A program made the position numbers and the translations under genes. Source: JAMQPK01 sp963761975 (GTDB lineage: Bacteria > Acidobacteriota > Vicinamibacteria > Vicinamibacterales > JAMQPK01). Taken from it: a stretch of DNA of 64,000 nt. Shown here piece by piece: positions 33,145 to 41,944 of this stretch (positions are counted from its first letter, which is position 1; each line of letters starts with the position of its first letter). The stretch spans positions 1,488,001 to 1,552,000 of the forward strand of contig CAVXIR010000002.1 in assembly GCA_963761975.1 (NCBI GenBank). Direction: 5' to 3'. Below the pieces are notes generated by a model. That model ran no database searches. It saw nothing but the letters and a program-made list of their open reading frames with translations, and was not told where the DNA came from.

Positions 33145-35817
33145 TCACGGCACGGGAATCCGATACAGGTTGCGCTGCACGCTCTCGCGCGTGAAGGCGT
33201 ATGTATCAGCAGTCCGGCCGGGCACCACATCCGTTGACGCGATCACCCGCACTCCCGGCGTCTTCACAATCTCCTGCTCGGATGGGAGCCCATCGATGAC
33301 GCTCTCGGGCAGGGGACGGCCCGGCGTCACCGGAAAGACGAAGGTCTTGTCCCTGCTCGCCGGAAAATTCTGCACGAACACATGCTTTCCGTCCCGAGAC
33401 CACCGCATCAGTGATCTGCCCGCGATTCGTGTCGGAAGCGGAGCGCCGCCGTCGACGCGGAAAATCAAGGCACCTCCGCCCGGGCCTAAGACCAGCCAGT
33501 TGCGGTCTGGGGATTCACCCATGATGCCAATGATCGACGGGTCGAAGGCTTTCCTCAGCCCGCTTCCGTCTTCCCGAACGCGGTAGAGGAACGCGGAGGT
33601 CCCCTCGACGCTGTGAAAAAAGACTTCACCGGTCGCGCCGAACACGGGGCGTGCGCCTTCGATGTTGGGAATCTGCTGCGGCGGCGAGCGGCGGTCGAGC
33701 GGCGCCAGCCACAAGCGAAACTTACCAGTGTTGTCAGGCGACGCGACAACGACCTGACGGCCGTCCGGGGAAATGTCGTAGCCTGCCGTGGGAGGATTCC
33801 CTGCCATTGAAACGGCAAGGCCCGGCAGCAAGGGCTCGCTGCGTCCGGAATCGAGTTCCGCCACCCACAATTCGCTCGCGGCTCCTTTTCGCACCTGATA
33901 GAGCAGCCGCTTCCCATCGGGCGTGAATTTGGGCGCGAAGGCGTAACCTTCCAGCGAGATTTGCCGATCGCCTCCCTCCTCGTGCAGCCAGACGGAACTC
34001 TGTGTCAATCCGACGGCCGTGATGAACGAGCGGCCGTCGGGCGCCATGGCGAGTCCTTCTTCTTCGGTCGGTCCCGACGTAATCTGCTCGGGCTGTCCGT
34101 CGGGGAAGCGTTGACGCCAGATGTGGAAGGCCCCGCCGGAGTCCGAGCTGAAGTACATCCACGCCCCGTCGGGCGACCATGCGGCAAACGTACATTGGCC
34201 AGTCGGCGGGCCGACCTGCTGCCCTGCCGAACTGCCATCCAGCGGCGCCAGGCGGCACCGCACAATAGTTCCCCGCTCGTTCATCTCCACCAGCAGCATC
34301 CATTTGCCGTCGGGCGAGGGATAGGAGCGATGGGCCATGCCGCGCTCATGGGGCGGCACATAGAGATTACGCGACCCGGCCCGGCTCTCATCGGAGGTCA
34401 CGATCGCCATATGCCGGCGCTGATCTTTGATCTCAGAAAACAGCAGCTTCGATTTGTCGATCCACGCCAGCCCAGAGGCGTTCGGAAGCCACAGGCGCGG
34501 TTCTCCTCCCAGCACGGGCACGGCCCACATGTCCCAAAGCTCCCCTACAACCGAGTACGCGATCCGCGACCCGTCCGGTGAAAAGACCGGGCTCATCTTC
34601 GTGCGATTATCGCGGGTGAGCTGCACCGGCTCGCCGCTGGGCAGCATCTTCACGTAGACTTGCCCGTTCGTAGTGAAGCTCGAAGGGCCGCGGATGAAGG
34701 TGAGCATGCGGCCGTCCGGCGAGAGCGCCGGCTGGACGGCCGAGTCGGGCAGGTTCGTGATTTGCACCCATTCGGCGCGCGCCGGGGCGGAAGCAGGCTG
34801 CTTCAGCAGCCACCCGGCCAGGCCCGCTGCGGCAACTACCAGCCCCACAACTCCCACTGTGATCGCGACAAGGCGTCGAGGCGGCCGCGCGGGCGGACGA
34901 ACGGCCGTGGCTGCCCCGACTTGCCCCGAGAGTCTGCCCGACTCGGACTCCTGCTTCAGCTCTTCGAGAGCGAGCTTGATATCGGCGATGCCCTGGGCCC
35001 GGCGTTCCGGATCCTTGCGCAGGCAACGGGCGATGATTTTGTCCAGTTCCGTCGGCACGCCCGCTGACATCTCGCTCGCGGCCTTCGGCTCGGTGTGCAT
35101 GATGGCGCCAAGCGTCGAGATTTTGTTCGTGCCCTCGAAGGCGCGCCGCCCGGTGACCATCTCGTAAAGAACCGAGCCGAACGAAAAAATGTCAGAGCGG
35201 CCATCTACCTTCCTGCCCTCGGCCTGCTCGGGAGACATGTAGGCCACAGTGCCCAGGATGGCGCCCTCTTCTGTTTGAGGTCTTTCCTGCGCCGCCATGG
35301 TCGCCGTAGCGCCTTCCGGATCGTCGTCGATGACTTCAGTCAGCTTGGCCAGGCCGAAGTCGAGCAATTTCACACGGCCATCGTCGGCCACGATGATGTT
35401 GGCCGGCTTCAGATCGCGGTGGACGATTCCGGCGGCGTGGGCGCGCGCCAGTGCGTCGGCGATCTGAATTCCATACTTCAATGCATCTTTTAGACTCAGT
35501 CCACTTTTCCCGATGTATTGGTCGAGCGTCTTGCCTGGCACGAACTCCATGGCGATGAAGTCGGTGGGACCATCAGGCAGATTTGCGCTGGCGATGTCGT
35601 AAATGTGGACGATGCCGGGGTGATTCAGGGCGGAAGCCGATTTCGCCTCTTGCACAAAGCGGCGCTTACGGTCGGGGCTGGCAGTGGCATCCGGGCGCAA
35701 CACCTTGATGGCGACGGCACGGTCGAGATGGGTATCGAACGCACGATACACCACGCCCATGCCGCCCTCGCCGAGCTTGGAATCGATCCGGTAATGGCCT
35801 AGCGTCTGGCCGATCAT
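33145..35817 (-). CDS. Membrane Ser/Thr protein kinase with TolB/WD40-like C-terminus
   Basis: 890 residues. Kinase domain 1-290: glycine loop LGEGGMGVVYRAFD, VAIK lysine, HRDLKPANIIV catalytic loop, LLDFGLAKL, and GTVAYMSPEQ. A Pro/Arg-rich juxtamembrane part precedes one membrane helix (about 320-338, ITVGVVGLVVAAAGLAGWLL). The rest is a beta-propeller of repeated SPDG-type strands (FSPDGSRIAYSV, WSPDGAWMYFSSDSGG, FTPDGKRLLYQV). This is the PASTA-less kinase type common in Acidobacteria, a membrane receptor with a periplasmic sensor. All catalytic residues are intact. Its start overlaps the stop of a truncated kinase. Confidence 0.93.
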   Translation of the reverse strand: MIGQTLGHYRIDSKLGEGGMGVVYRAFDTHLDRAVAIKVLRPDATASPDRKRRFVQEAKSASALNHPGIVHIYDIASANLPDGPTDFIAMEFVPGKTLDQYIGKSGLSLKDALKYGIQIADALARAHAAGIVHRDLKPANIIVADDGRVKLLDFGLAKLTEVIDDDPEGATATMAAQERPQTEEGAILGTVAYMSPEQAEGRKVDGRSDIFSFGSVLYEMVTGRRAFEGTNKISTLGAIMHTEPKAASEMSAGVPTELDKIIARCLRKDPERRAQGIADIKLALEELKQESESGRLSGQVGAATAVRPPARPPRRLVAITVGVVGLVVAAAGLAGWLLKQPASAPARAEWVQITNLPDSAVQPALSPDGRMLTFIRGPSSFTTNGQVYVKMLPSGEPVQLTRDNRTKMSPVFSPDGSRIAYSVVGELWDMWAVPVLGGEPRLWLPNASGLAWIDKSKLLFSEIKDQRRHMAIVTSDESRAGSRNLYVPPHERGMAHRSYPSPDGKWMLLVEMNERGTIVRCRLAPLDGSSAGQQVGPPTGQCTFAAWSPDGAWMYFSSDSGGAFHIWRQRFPDGQPEQITSGPTEEEGLAMAPDGRSFITAVGLTQSSVWLHEEGGDRQISLEGYAFAPKFTPDGKRLLYQVRKGAASELWVAELDSGRSEPLLPGLAVSMAGNPPTAGYDISPDGRQVVVASPDNTGKFRLWLAPLDRRSPPQQIPNIEGARPVFGATGEVFFHSVEGTSAFLYRVREDGSGLRKAFDPSIIGIMGESPDRNWLVLGPGGGALIFRVDGGAPLPTRIAGRSLMRWSRDGKHVFVQNFPASRDKTFVFPVTPGRPLPESVIDGLPSEQEIVKTPGVRVIASTDVVPGRTADTYAFTRESVQRNLYRIPVP

Positions 35818-36032
35818 AGCGGCAGCCCCATGAGGCTTAGGCTCTGATTCAGCGAGGCGAGCGTCTTCGCCTCACGCTCGAACCGCGCGACACGGTGGGG
35901 GTCAGAGGCGAATGCGCCCGGCAGGATCTTGATTGCGACTTGGCGACCCAGCGTTGTATCCGTCGCCCGGTAGACCTGGCCCATCCCACCTTCGCCGATT
36001 TGCGATGTGATGTCGTAGACGCCGAGGCGCAT
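35814..36032 (-). pseudogene. Truncated Ser/Thr kinase N-lobe
   Basis: From ATG 36032: GVYDITSQIGEGGMGQVYRA, TLGRQVAIKILPG and FEREAKTLASLNQ are the first three strands and helix C of a kinase of the same family as the next gene. It then ends in SLSLMGLPL with a TGA that overlaps the ATG of the intact kinase (ATGA). The remaining kinase domain is missing. It looks like a deletion fusion at the 5' edge of the intact gene. Translational coupling may still make it useful as a leader. Confidence 0.75.
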
Positions 36033-36129
36033 GGCGGGAGTGAGAGCCAAAGGTAACGTGATTATACGAGCGGAAGCGGCGTGCGGACCGGATCAGTCCT
36101 CACTGACTCCGCAGGGATGACGGGGTCCC

Positions 36130-36999
36130 GTGCTGAACAGTCTGACGTCTGCCAGCGGTCAGCGGACCTACGAGCATGCGATTCGCCAGTTGGTCGCCTG
36201 GTACTGCTCGGAGCCGCGGCTCGCGTTCAACCGCACGGTGGTTCTCCGTTATCGGATCCACCTGGAGCAGCGCCGTTACGCGCCGGCAACCATCAACCTG
36301 CGACTCGCAGCGGTTCGCCGGATCGCGTACGAAGCGGCTGATGCCTGTCTGTTGAGTCCCGAACTGGCGGGCATCCGGCGCGTGAGAGGGGTCCGACGGA
36401 TCGGCGTCCGCCTCGGGAACTGGTTGACGCCGGAACAGGGCCGACGGCTGCTCGCTGAAGCGGACGTGGCCACGGCGCGCGCACGACGCGATCGTGCCAT
36501 GCTCGCGATGCTCATCGGATGCGGGTTGCGGCGTGGCGAGCTCCTCGCGTTGACGCTCGAATCAATTCAGCAGCGCGAGGACCACTGGGTGATTGCCGAC
36601 TTGGTTGGCAAGGGTCGGCATGTGCGCACGGTGCCGATTCCGACCTGGGTGAAAACGGCCATCGACGAATGGACGGTTGCCGCGGGAATCACGAACGGCG
36701 TGGTGTTCCGCGCCATCAACAGAGCGGGGCGCGTCTGGGGCAATGGGATGTCTCCGAAGGTACTCTGGGACGTCGTCCGCGCCGCCGCTGCCCGCGCCAA
36801 CATCGACAAGCTGGCGCCGCACAATCTTCGGCGCACATGTGCGAGACTGTGCCATTTGGCCGGCGGCGAACTCGACCAGATCCAGTTTCTCCTCGGGCAC
36901 GTCTCGATCCAGACGACGGAGCGCTATCTGGGATGCAAGCAGAAGCTCCGCTGTGCCGTCAACGATTCGCTCGGGATCGAGCCAGATGCAGCGGTGTGA
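36130..36999 (+). CDS. Tyrosine integrase of island 2
   Basis: 289 residues from GTG 36130. An N-terminal SAM-like core-binding domain (QRTYEHAIRQLVAWYCSE, then LEQRRYAPATINLRLAAVRR) precedes the catalytic domain: GCGLRRGELLALT (Arg), VGKGRHVRTVPIP (Lys), HNLRRTCARL (HxxR), LLGHVSIQTTERYLG (His and Tyr). All catalytic residues are present. Compact XerC/D-like size without an N-terminal arm-binding domain. It is located 0.7 kb from the right att of island 2. Confidence 0.9.
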   Translation: MLNSLTSASGQRTYEHAIRQLVAWYCSEPRLAFNRTVVLRYRIHLEQRRYAPATINLRLAAVRRIAYEAADACLLSPELAGIRRVRGVRRIGVRLGNWLTPEQGRRLLAEADVATARARRDRAMLAMLIGCGLRRGELLALTLESIQQREDHWVIADLVGKGRHVRTVPIPTWVKTAIDEWTVAAGITNGVVFRAINRAGRVWGNGMSPKVLWDVVRAAAARANIDKLAPHNLRRTCARLCHLAGGELDQIQFLLGHVSIQTTERYLGCKQKLRCAVNDSLGIEPDAAV

Positions 37000-37059
37000 G
37001 TCGTTCGACGTGGGCGGATACGCTGGAACATCCGCCCGTCGCGACTACACGGGAGAATT

Positions 37060-37404
37060 TCAGCGCGCCACCGGAGACAACGTGTTGGCATCGCGGGCAA
37101 GCAGCCAGCTTCCGTCGGGCTGCTTGCGGTAGATAGTGATCCGATGACCTGCCAGCTCCGTTGCTTCTCCCCCAACACGCGGGGTCACGGACAACGAGTC
37201 CCGGCAGAGTGTGTAGGCGACTTCGCCGATCACGACGACCTCTTCCAGCTCGCTGATGCAACGGATCCGAGATTGTTGGTGGGCGGTCGAGAAGCCGGCG
37301 GGAAATCCGTCCCGACCGAGCCGCGCTTGCCCGGGTTCAGAAACACAGCGTCGTCCGCCATCAGGGTGACCAAGCGGGCAAGTTTGGCGGCATTGATTGC
37401 GACT
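37060..37404 (-). pseudogene. SnoaL/DUF4440-like gene, frameshifted
   Basis: One frame gives NAAKLARLVTLMADDAVFLN, typical of the first half of a SnoaL-like DUF4440 protein. After a frameshift near 37300, another gives IRCISELEEVVVIGEVAYTL and GGEATELAGHRITIYRKQPD, ending LLARDANTLSPVAR. Together they make a near-complete small NTF2-fold domain, but the very N-terminus is missing. A matching N-terminal stretch lies just upstream in the opposite orientation (37485-37589). Confidence 0.65.
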
Positions 37405-37484
37405 CAAGCGGCCGGAAGACGGCGACAGATACTAACCTGGGTCCCAATCGTCGCGGGACCCATCCCTGGCGGTGGAGAGTGCAG

Positions 37485-37589
37485 ATGGGACCTGATGAAC
37501 GAGCCATCCGTGAGGTTCATACAACTTGGATTGACGAGGCTGCGCGGACTGCGCTGAGGCAAGATCCAGCGTCGTGGAGAGTTAGCTAA
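37485..37589 (+). pseudogene. Orphan N-terminus of a SnoaL/DUF4440-like protein
   Basis: ATG 37485 with GGAGAG upstream encodes MGPDERAIREVHTTWIDEAA, the classic first helix of SnoaL/DUF4440 proteins, then loses the pattern and stops at TAA 37587 inside the TAGCTAAC doublet. The rest of such a gene is found in inverted orientation at 37060-37404. Confidence 0.5.
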
Positions 37590-37601
37590 CCAAAAGCTAA
37601 C
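37583..37601 (+). repeat. Phased (T/A)AGCTAAC doublet, right end of island 2
   Basis: TAGCTAAC at 37583-37590 and AAGCTAAC at 37594-37601, 11 bp apart, 116 bp inside the right att. It matches the pair at 32059-32077 in sequence, spacing and orientation. Confidence 0.55.
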
Positions 37602-37716
37602 GAACTCCCCAGCTCGAGCCGGTCCAGTCGACATGCGCTGGCAGTCGAAATCGTAGATTTCTTAATGATTTGGCACTTTCTGAACCTACCCGGCATCCAC
37701 CAACACTCACTCTGCG

Positions 37717-37736
37717 AAATCCCCGCTTCCGCACCA
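37717..37736 (+). repeat. att site (right, short copy) of tRNA-Leu 3' end
   Basis: The 20 bases from AAATCCCCG to the CCA end of the tRNA are repeated here exactly; bases upstream do not match. This is the probable outer boundary of the integrated DNA, with chromosome resuming at 37737. Confidence 0.78.
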
Positions 37737-37763
37737 GCCTTCGCTCGCGTTCAGGCGAAGGCT
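37736..37763 (+). terminator. Hairpin after right att (original tRNA terminator?)
   Basis: AGCCTTCGC (37736-37744) pairs with GCGAAGGCT (37755-37763), followed by GTTATAA. It lies immediately after the CCA, as a tRNA terminator would. Confidence 0.6.
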
Positions 37764-37815
37764 GTTATAACGGAACAACCGAGAGTGATAGGGAGCCGCA
37801 AGGCGAGCTTGACGC

Positions 37816-38337
37816 CTACTTTCCTGGCGCCGACACTTTCAGATTGTTCCTGACGCTCTTCACCCCGTCGGTGGCTTTGGCCATCGATTCCGCGCGCATG
37901 CGGGCAGCCTCGGAGGAAACGGTGCCAATCAGCGTCACGGCGCCTCGTCCCACGTCGATATCGATATCGCTGTTGTCCAGCGCCGTCTCGGTCACGAATT
38001 GGGCAGCGACTCTGGCCTTGACCCAACCGTCCCTCAGACCCGTCCCGCCACCGGCGCGTGCCACGCGGAGGTTGTCCTTCACGCTCCTGACACCATCAGT
38101 CGCCTTGGCAACGGCGCCCGCCCGATCCTTGGCAGCCTGAGTCGGGACGGAACCATGCAACGTCACCGCACCACTCTTGTATTCCACGTCGATATCACTG
38201 TTTTCCAACACCTCTTCGGGGATGAACTGGGAGTAGATCTTGAGGATGACCCAGCCGTCCGAGAATTGAGGCTGAGTCGCCGCGGGAGCCGACATGAGCG
38301 GCAGAATCAACAGCAAACCAAGGTGCATCCGTCTCAT
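37816..38337 (-). CDS. Double BON-domain periplasmic protein
   Basis: 173 residues with GGGAG before ATG 38337 and a signal peptide (MHLGLLLILPLMSAPAAT). Two BON domains follow: ENSDIDVEYKSGAVTLHGSV through TDGVRSVKDNLRV, and DNSDIDIDVGRGAVTLIGTV through TDGVKSVRNNLKV. They bind membranes or polymers (OsmY-type) and act in envelope stress. It is the first chromosomal gene past the islands. Upstream 38343-38640 has no gene; a weak hairpin (ACCACC/GGTGGT at 38611-38632) is the only structure seen. Confidence 0.85.
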   Translation of the reverse strand: MRRMHLGLLLILPLMSAPAATQPQFSDGWVILKIYSQFIPEEVLENSDIDVEYKSGAVTLHGSVPTQAAKDRAGAVAKATDGVRSVKDNLRVARAGGGTGLRDGWVKARVAAQFVTETALDNSDIDIDVGRGAVTLIGTVSSEAARMRAESMAKATDGVKSVRNNLKVSAPGK

Positions 38338-38649
38338 ACGATCTCCCTTTGCCGCAGTGGCGTGATTCGCGAGCGTTCCCGATGTGAGTGAATCGATACA
38401 ACGTTCGAGGCGTGTGCGTCAATTGTCGCGGCGGTTACTTCGTTCTGGTGAGGCCTATTCGATCCGCTCGTGCCAGTTCGTCAACACATGAATCGTCTGA
38501 CCGGCCGCTCAGGGATCTCCGAGACGAGAAATCGATCATGGTCCCGTAACGAAAGTTGGATGCAGCTTCTTGAAGATGATGTGCTCCGCAGGCTGAATGC
38601 AGTGGATGGTACCACCCTCGCGGAACGGTGGTCTAACTGTTATCGAGGC

Positions 38650-41268
38650 GACCGCACGATACGAAACTTGGGCGCGACGTGGCCATCAAGGTCCTGCCTC
38701 AGGCATTGATGGACGACCCAGAACGGCGCATCCGTTTCGAGCGTGAGGCTCTGTTGCTGGCGAGTCTCAACCATCCGAACATTGCCACCATTCACGGAAT
38801 CGAGCAGGTCGATGGCGTTCAGGCGATTGTGCTCGAGCTCATAGCCGGCGACACGCTTCACGAGCGCCTCGTCCGAGGACGCCTCCCCGTTGGTGAGACG
38901 TTGGGATACGCGCTTCAAATCACGGAGGCGCTCGAAGCTGCCCACGAAAAAGGGGTGATTCACCGCGACTTGAAGCCGCGCAACATCAATTTACGCCGAA
39001 TGGCACGGTGAAGGTGCTCGACTTCGGTCTGGCGAAGCTCGACGGGAACCGTGTTGACGCCGATCCGACGAACTCGCCCACGATCACCATCGGTGGTACT
39101 CAGCACGGTGTGATGCTCGGCACGGCCGCTTACATGAGCCCGGAGCAGGCTCGAGGGTTGACGGTCGTAAACGCACCGATGTCTGGACGTTTGGGTGCGT
39201 GTTGTATGAGATGCTCACGGGACGCCCCCCGTTTGACGGCGAGAACACGACGGATGTGCTTGCCCGGGTCATCGAGCGCGAGCCGGATTTCGAGCGGCTG
39301 CCCAGTGATATTCCAGCGGCCATCCGGCGTCTGGTGCGTCGTACCCTGGCGAAGGAACCGCACAATCGGCTGGCCGACATTTCTGACGCCCGCATGGAGA
39401 TCGAGGACGCCGTTGCGGACGCGAAACAGGTTGCCCCCGTACCAGTTGCAGCCCGAAGACCTGTTCGTACCCGAATCGCTGCCGTGCTGCTGAGTCTTGT
39501 GACCGTTGTTGCCATCGCGGCGTTCATGTATGGACGCCGTCTTGGTCCGGAGCCGACGCCGGTGCGTTTCTCCATTACGCCACCTGCCGGTGTAGCCTGG
39601 TCGGTTCCAGGCGTTGACACGGTGATTGCCGTCTCGCCCGATGGCCGGCGGCTGGCATACAGCGGGCGCGGAAAAGATGGCAGAACGTCCTTGTGGATTC
39701 GCCCGCTGGACGCGCTCGAATCGCGTGCGCTGGCCGGCACCGAGGGCGCTATCTCGCCCTTCTGGTCTCCCGACGGCCGGTCGATTGGCTTTTTCGCCGA
39801 CAGCAACTGAAGCGGATCGACGCCGCCGGCGGGTCGGTCACGGTGCTGTGCGATGCCGTCAACAATCGCGGTGCGGCCTGGGGAGCAGACTACGTCATCA
39901 TCTTCGCGCACACTTCGGTGCGCTCCAGAGGGTTTCGGCATCCGGTGGAATTCCGTCGCCAGCAAGCGTCTTGGCCGAGGGTGAGGTGTATCACTCGCGG
40001 CCGCACTTTTTGCCCGGTACCAACCGATTCATCTATCGCGTCGACGACCCAAGCCTGCGAGGGAGCCGCTACTTCCTGGCGTCGCTCGACTCCATGGAGC
40101 GCACGCTGTTGTCTCGCCTCGACTCGGGCAACGTTGCTTACCGCAGCAACACCTCCTGTTTGTAGAGAACGAGACGACGCTGATGGCCCAGCCGTTCGAC
40201 CTGAAACGGCTCGCCCTGTCTGGTGAGCCGGTTCCAATTGCCGAAAACCTGCGTATCTCGATCGGAAATCGACCCTTGTTTGGTGTCTTTTCCGTCTCGC
40301 CGACCGGGGTCCTTGCGTACTTGACCGGAAGCGGAAGGGTTTCGTCGCGTCTGGTCTGGCTCGATCGGGCAGGGTGGCAGCTCGACGTGTTCGCAGACTC
40401 GGCCGATTACGTCGACCTCTCACTCTCGAACGATGGCGCTCGTGCGGCAGTGACACGGTACGATCCCGTCGTCAACACGGGCGATATCTGGTTGTTCGAC
40501 GTCGCGCGCAAGCTGCCTACGCGTCTCACGTCGGATCGTGCCGATGAGGGCGGTCCGGTTTGGTCCGCTGACGGGTCATTTGTCGTTTTCGGGGCAAACC
40601 CGAAAAGTTCCAGCACAAGATTCCCGGCTATCTTCACCGGCCTCCGTCAGCAGGTGTCCAGTGGCCGCGAGGAGGCAAAAACTCTCGTCGAACGGACCGG
40701 CGAGCTCGACCTCGGTTCTCGCGGCGCGAAGTTCGCGACGAGCTGGTCGCGCGACGGGAAATTCATTCTCTTCAACGAGGCGGTAATCGAGCGCTCGGTG
40801 ATGGGGCTCGATCTGTGGGTGCTGCCGCTCGGTGCCAGCCCATTTCCGTTTATCCGCACCGAGTTCGCCGAGTTCGGGGGACAGTTTTCACCGGATGGCC
40901 GTTGGGTCGCCTACACGTCGACCGAATCAGGACGTCCAGAAATCTACGTTGCGTCGTTTCCAAAGGCTGAGACCCGCAACAGAATTTCGCCCGCCGGGGG
41001 TGCTCAGCCGCGGTGGCGGAACGACGGCAGGGAAATCTTCTATGTTTCAGCCGACTCCAGAATGATGGCAGTCACCGTCAATCCAGGTAGTGAGACGTTC
41101 GAGGTTGGACAAGTCACGCCGCTCTTCAAGGCGGAGCTTCCTGCCACTCGGTCACCATACGCGGTGACGCCCGACGGTCAGCGCTTTCTGATCATTGCCG
41201 AGTCCCCGGATCAACCCGTCACGCCGATGACCGTGGTGCTCAACTGGTCGTCGATGCTCAAAAGATGA
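38650..41268 (+). pseudogene. Ser/Thr kinase with TolB/WD40-like tail, broken by about five frameshifts
   Basis: Kinase motifs are spread over several frames: VAIKVLPQALMDDPERRIRF, HRDLKPRNINL (then a shift near 38990), KVLDFGLAKLDG, LGTAAYMSPEQARG (shift near 39165), RTDVWTFGCVLYEM, a membrane helix (AVLLSLVTVVAIAAFMYG), and propeller strands with shifts near 39807, 39915 and 40140. The longest intact part is 40183-41268 (LFGVFSVSPTGVLAYLTGSG to the end). The glycine-loop N-terminus is missing. It is clearly related to the intact kinase at 33145-35817. It should not give a functional kinase. Confidence 0.88.
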
Positions 41269-41273
41269 CAGCC

Positions 41274-41759
41274 TCAGCCCGTACTTGTTTTCAATTCCCG
41301 CAGCAGCCACACCCTGGCGAGTTTCCAGTCGCGCATGACGGTATCGACCGACACGCCCAACGCTTCGGCCGTCTCCTCAACGCTCAGCCCGCCAAAGAAA
41401 CGCATCTCGACCACTTTGCTCTTGCGCTCATCAACCCGCGCCAACGCCTCCAGCGCATCATCGAGTGCGACAAGATCGCGGCCAGGCTCTACGATCAACA
41501 GCCCTTCATCCAGCGACACTTTCTGAGCGCCCGCGCCTCGCTTCTGGTATTTGCGGGACCGCGCGGAGTCCACAAGGATTCGGCGCATCAGCCGCGCCGA
41601 CATCGCGAAAAAGTGCGCGCGGTTCTGCCACTGGACTTTGTGAATGTCGACGAGCCTGAGATAGGCCTCGTTGACGAGCGCCGTCGCCTGCAGCGAATGC
41701 CCCACACGCTCGTTCCCCATGTAGTGCCGGGCGAGTCGTCTGAGCTCCTCATAAACCAA
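41274..41759 (-). CDS. ECF sigma-70-type factor, atypical or missing start
   Basis: At least 161 residues from TTG 41759. Region 2 (GHSLQATALVNEAYLRLVDI, then FFAMSARLMRRILVDSAR) and region 4 (RKSKVVEMRFFGGLSVEETA, EALGVSVDTVMRDWKLARVW) are clear and belong to the ECF group (PF07638 type) paired with kinases in Acidobacteria. The family N-terminus (EVTQLLLSWGKGNPAALDEL) is encoded in frame upstream for 40 codons up to a TAG at 41882-41880, but that stretch has no ATG, GTG or TTG. Either an unusual start is used or the gene lost its start, in line with the decayed kinase next to it. Confidence 0.8.
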   Translation of the reverse strand: MVYEELRRLARHYMGNERVGHSLQATALVNEAYLRLVDIHKVQWQNRAHFFAMSARLMRRILVDSARSRKYQKRGAGAQKVSLDEGLLIVEPGRDLVALDDALEALARVDERKSKVVEMRFFGGLSVEETAEALGVSVDTVMRDWKLARVWLLRELKTSTG

Positions 41760-41944
41760 AGGGGTCAGCTCGTCTAACGCCGCTGGGTTCCCTTTTCCCC
41801 ACGAGAGGAGCAGCTGGGTAACCTCCGGCGCCGGCTTCGTTCCGTCTGGACCGTTTCGGTTGTCTGGAATAGGCGGATTCTAAGCCAGAACACGCTGAAC
41901 CGTCCGTGCGTGTCAGTCTGGCGCGTCGTCAGGGCGTGACAATG

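Larger units (their letters stand above)
32009..37736. mobile_element. Genomic island 2 (older, tRNA-Leu)
   Basis: About 5.7 kb between the middle att copy and a shorter 20-bp copy at 37717-37736. It carries a tyrosine integrase, a large Ser/Thr kinase, a truncated kinase, small open frames and broken genes. The TAGCTAAC doublets near both ends (32059, 37583) support it being one unit. The shorter right att and the amount of decay suggest that it was inserted before island 1. Confidence 0.7.

Noticed and set aside
37717..37736. Third tRNA fragment as a gene
   Set aside because: Only 20 bases match; it is an att remnant.
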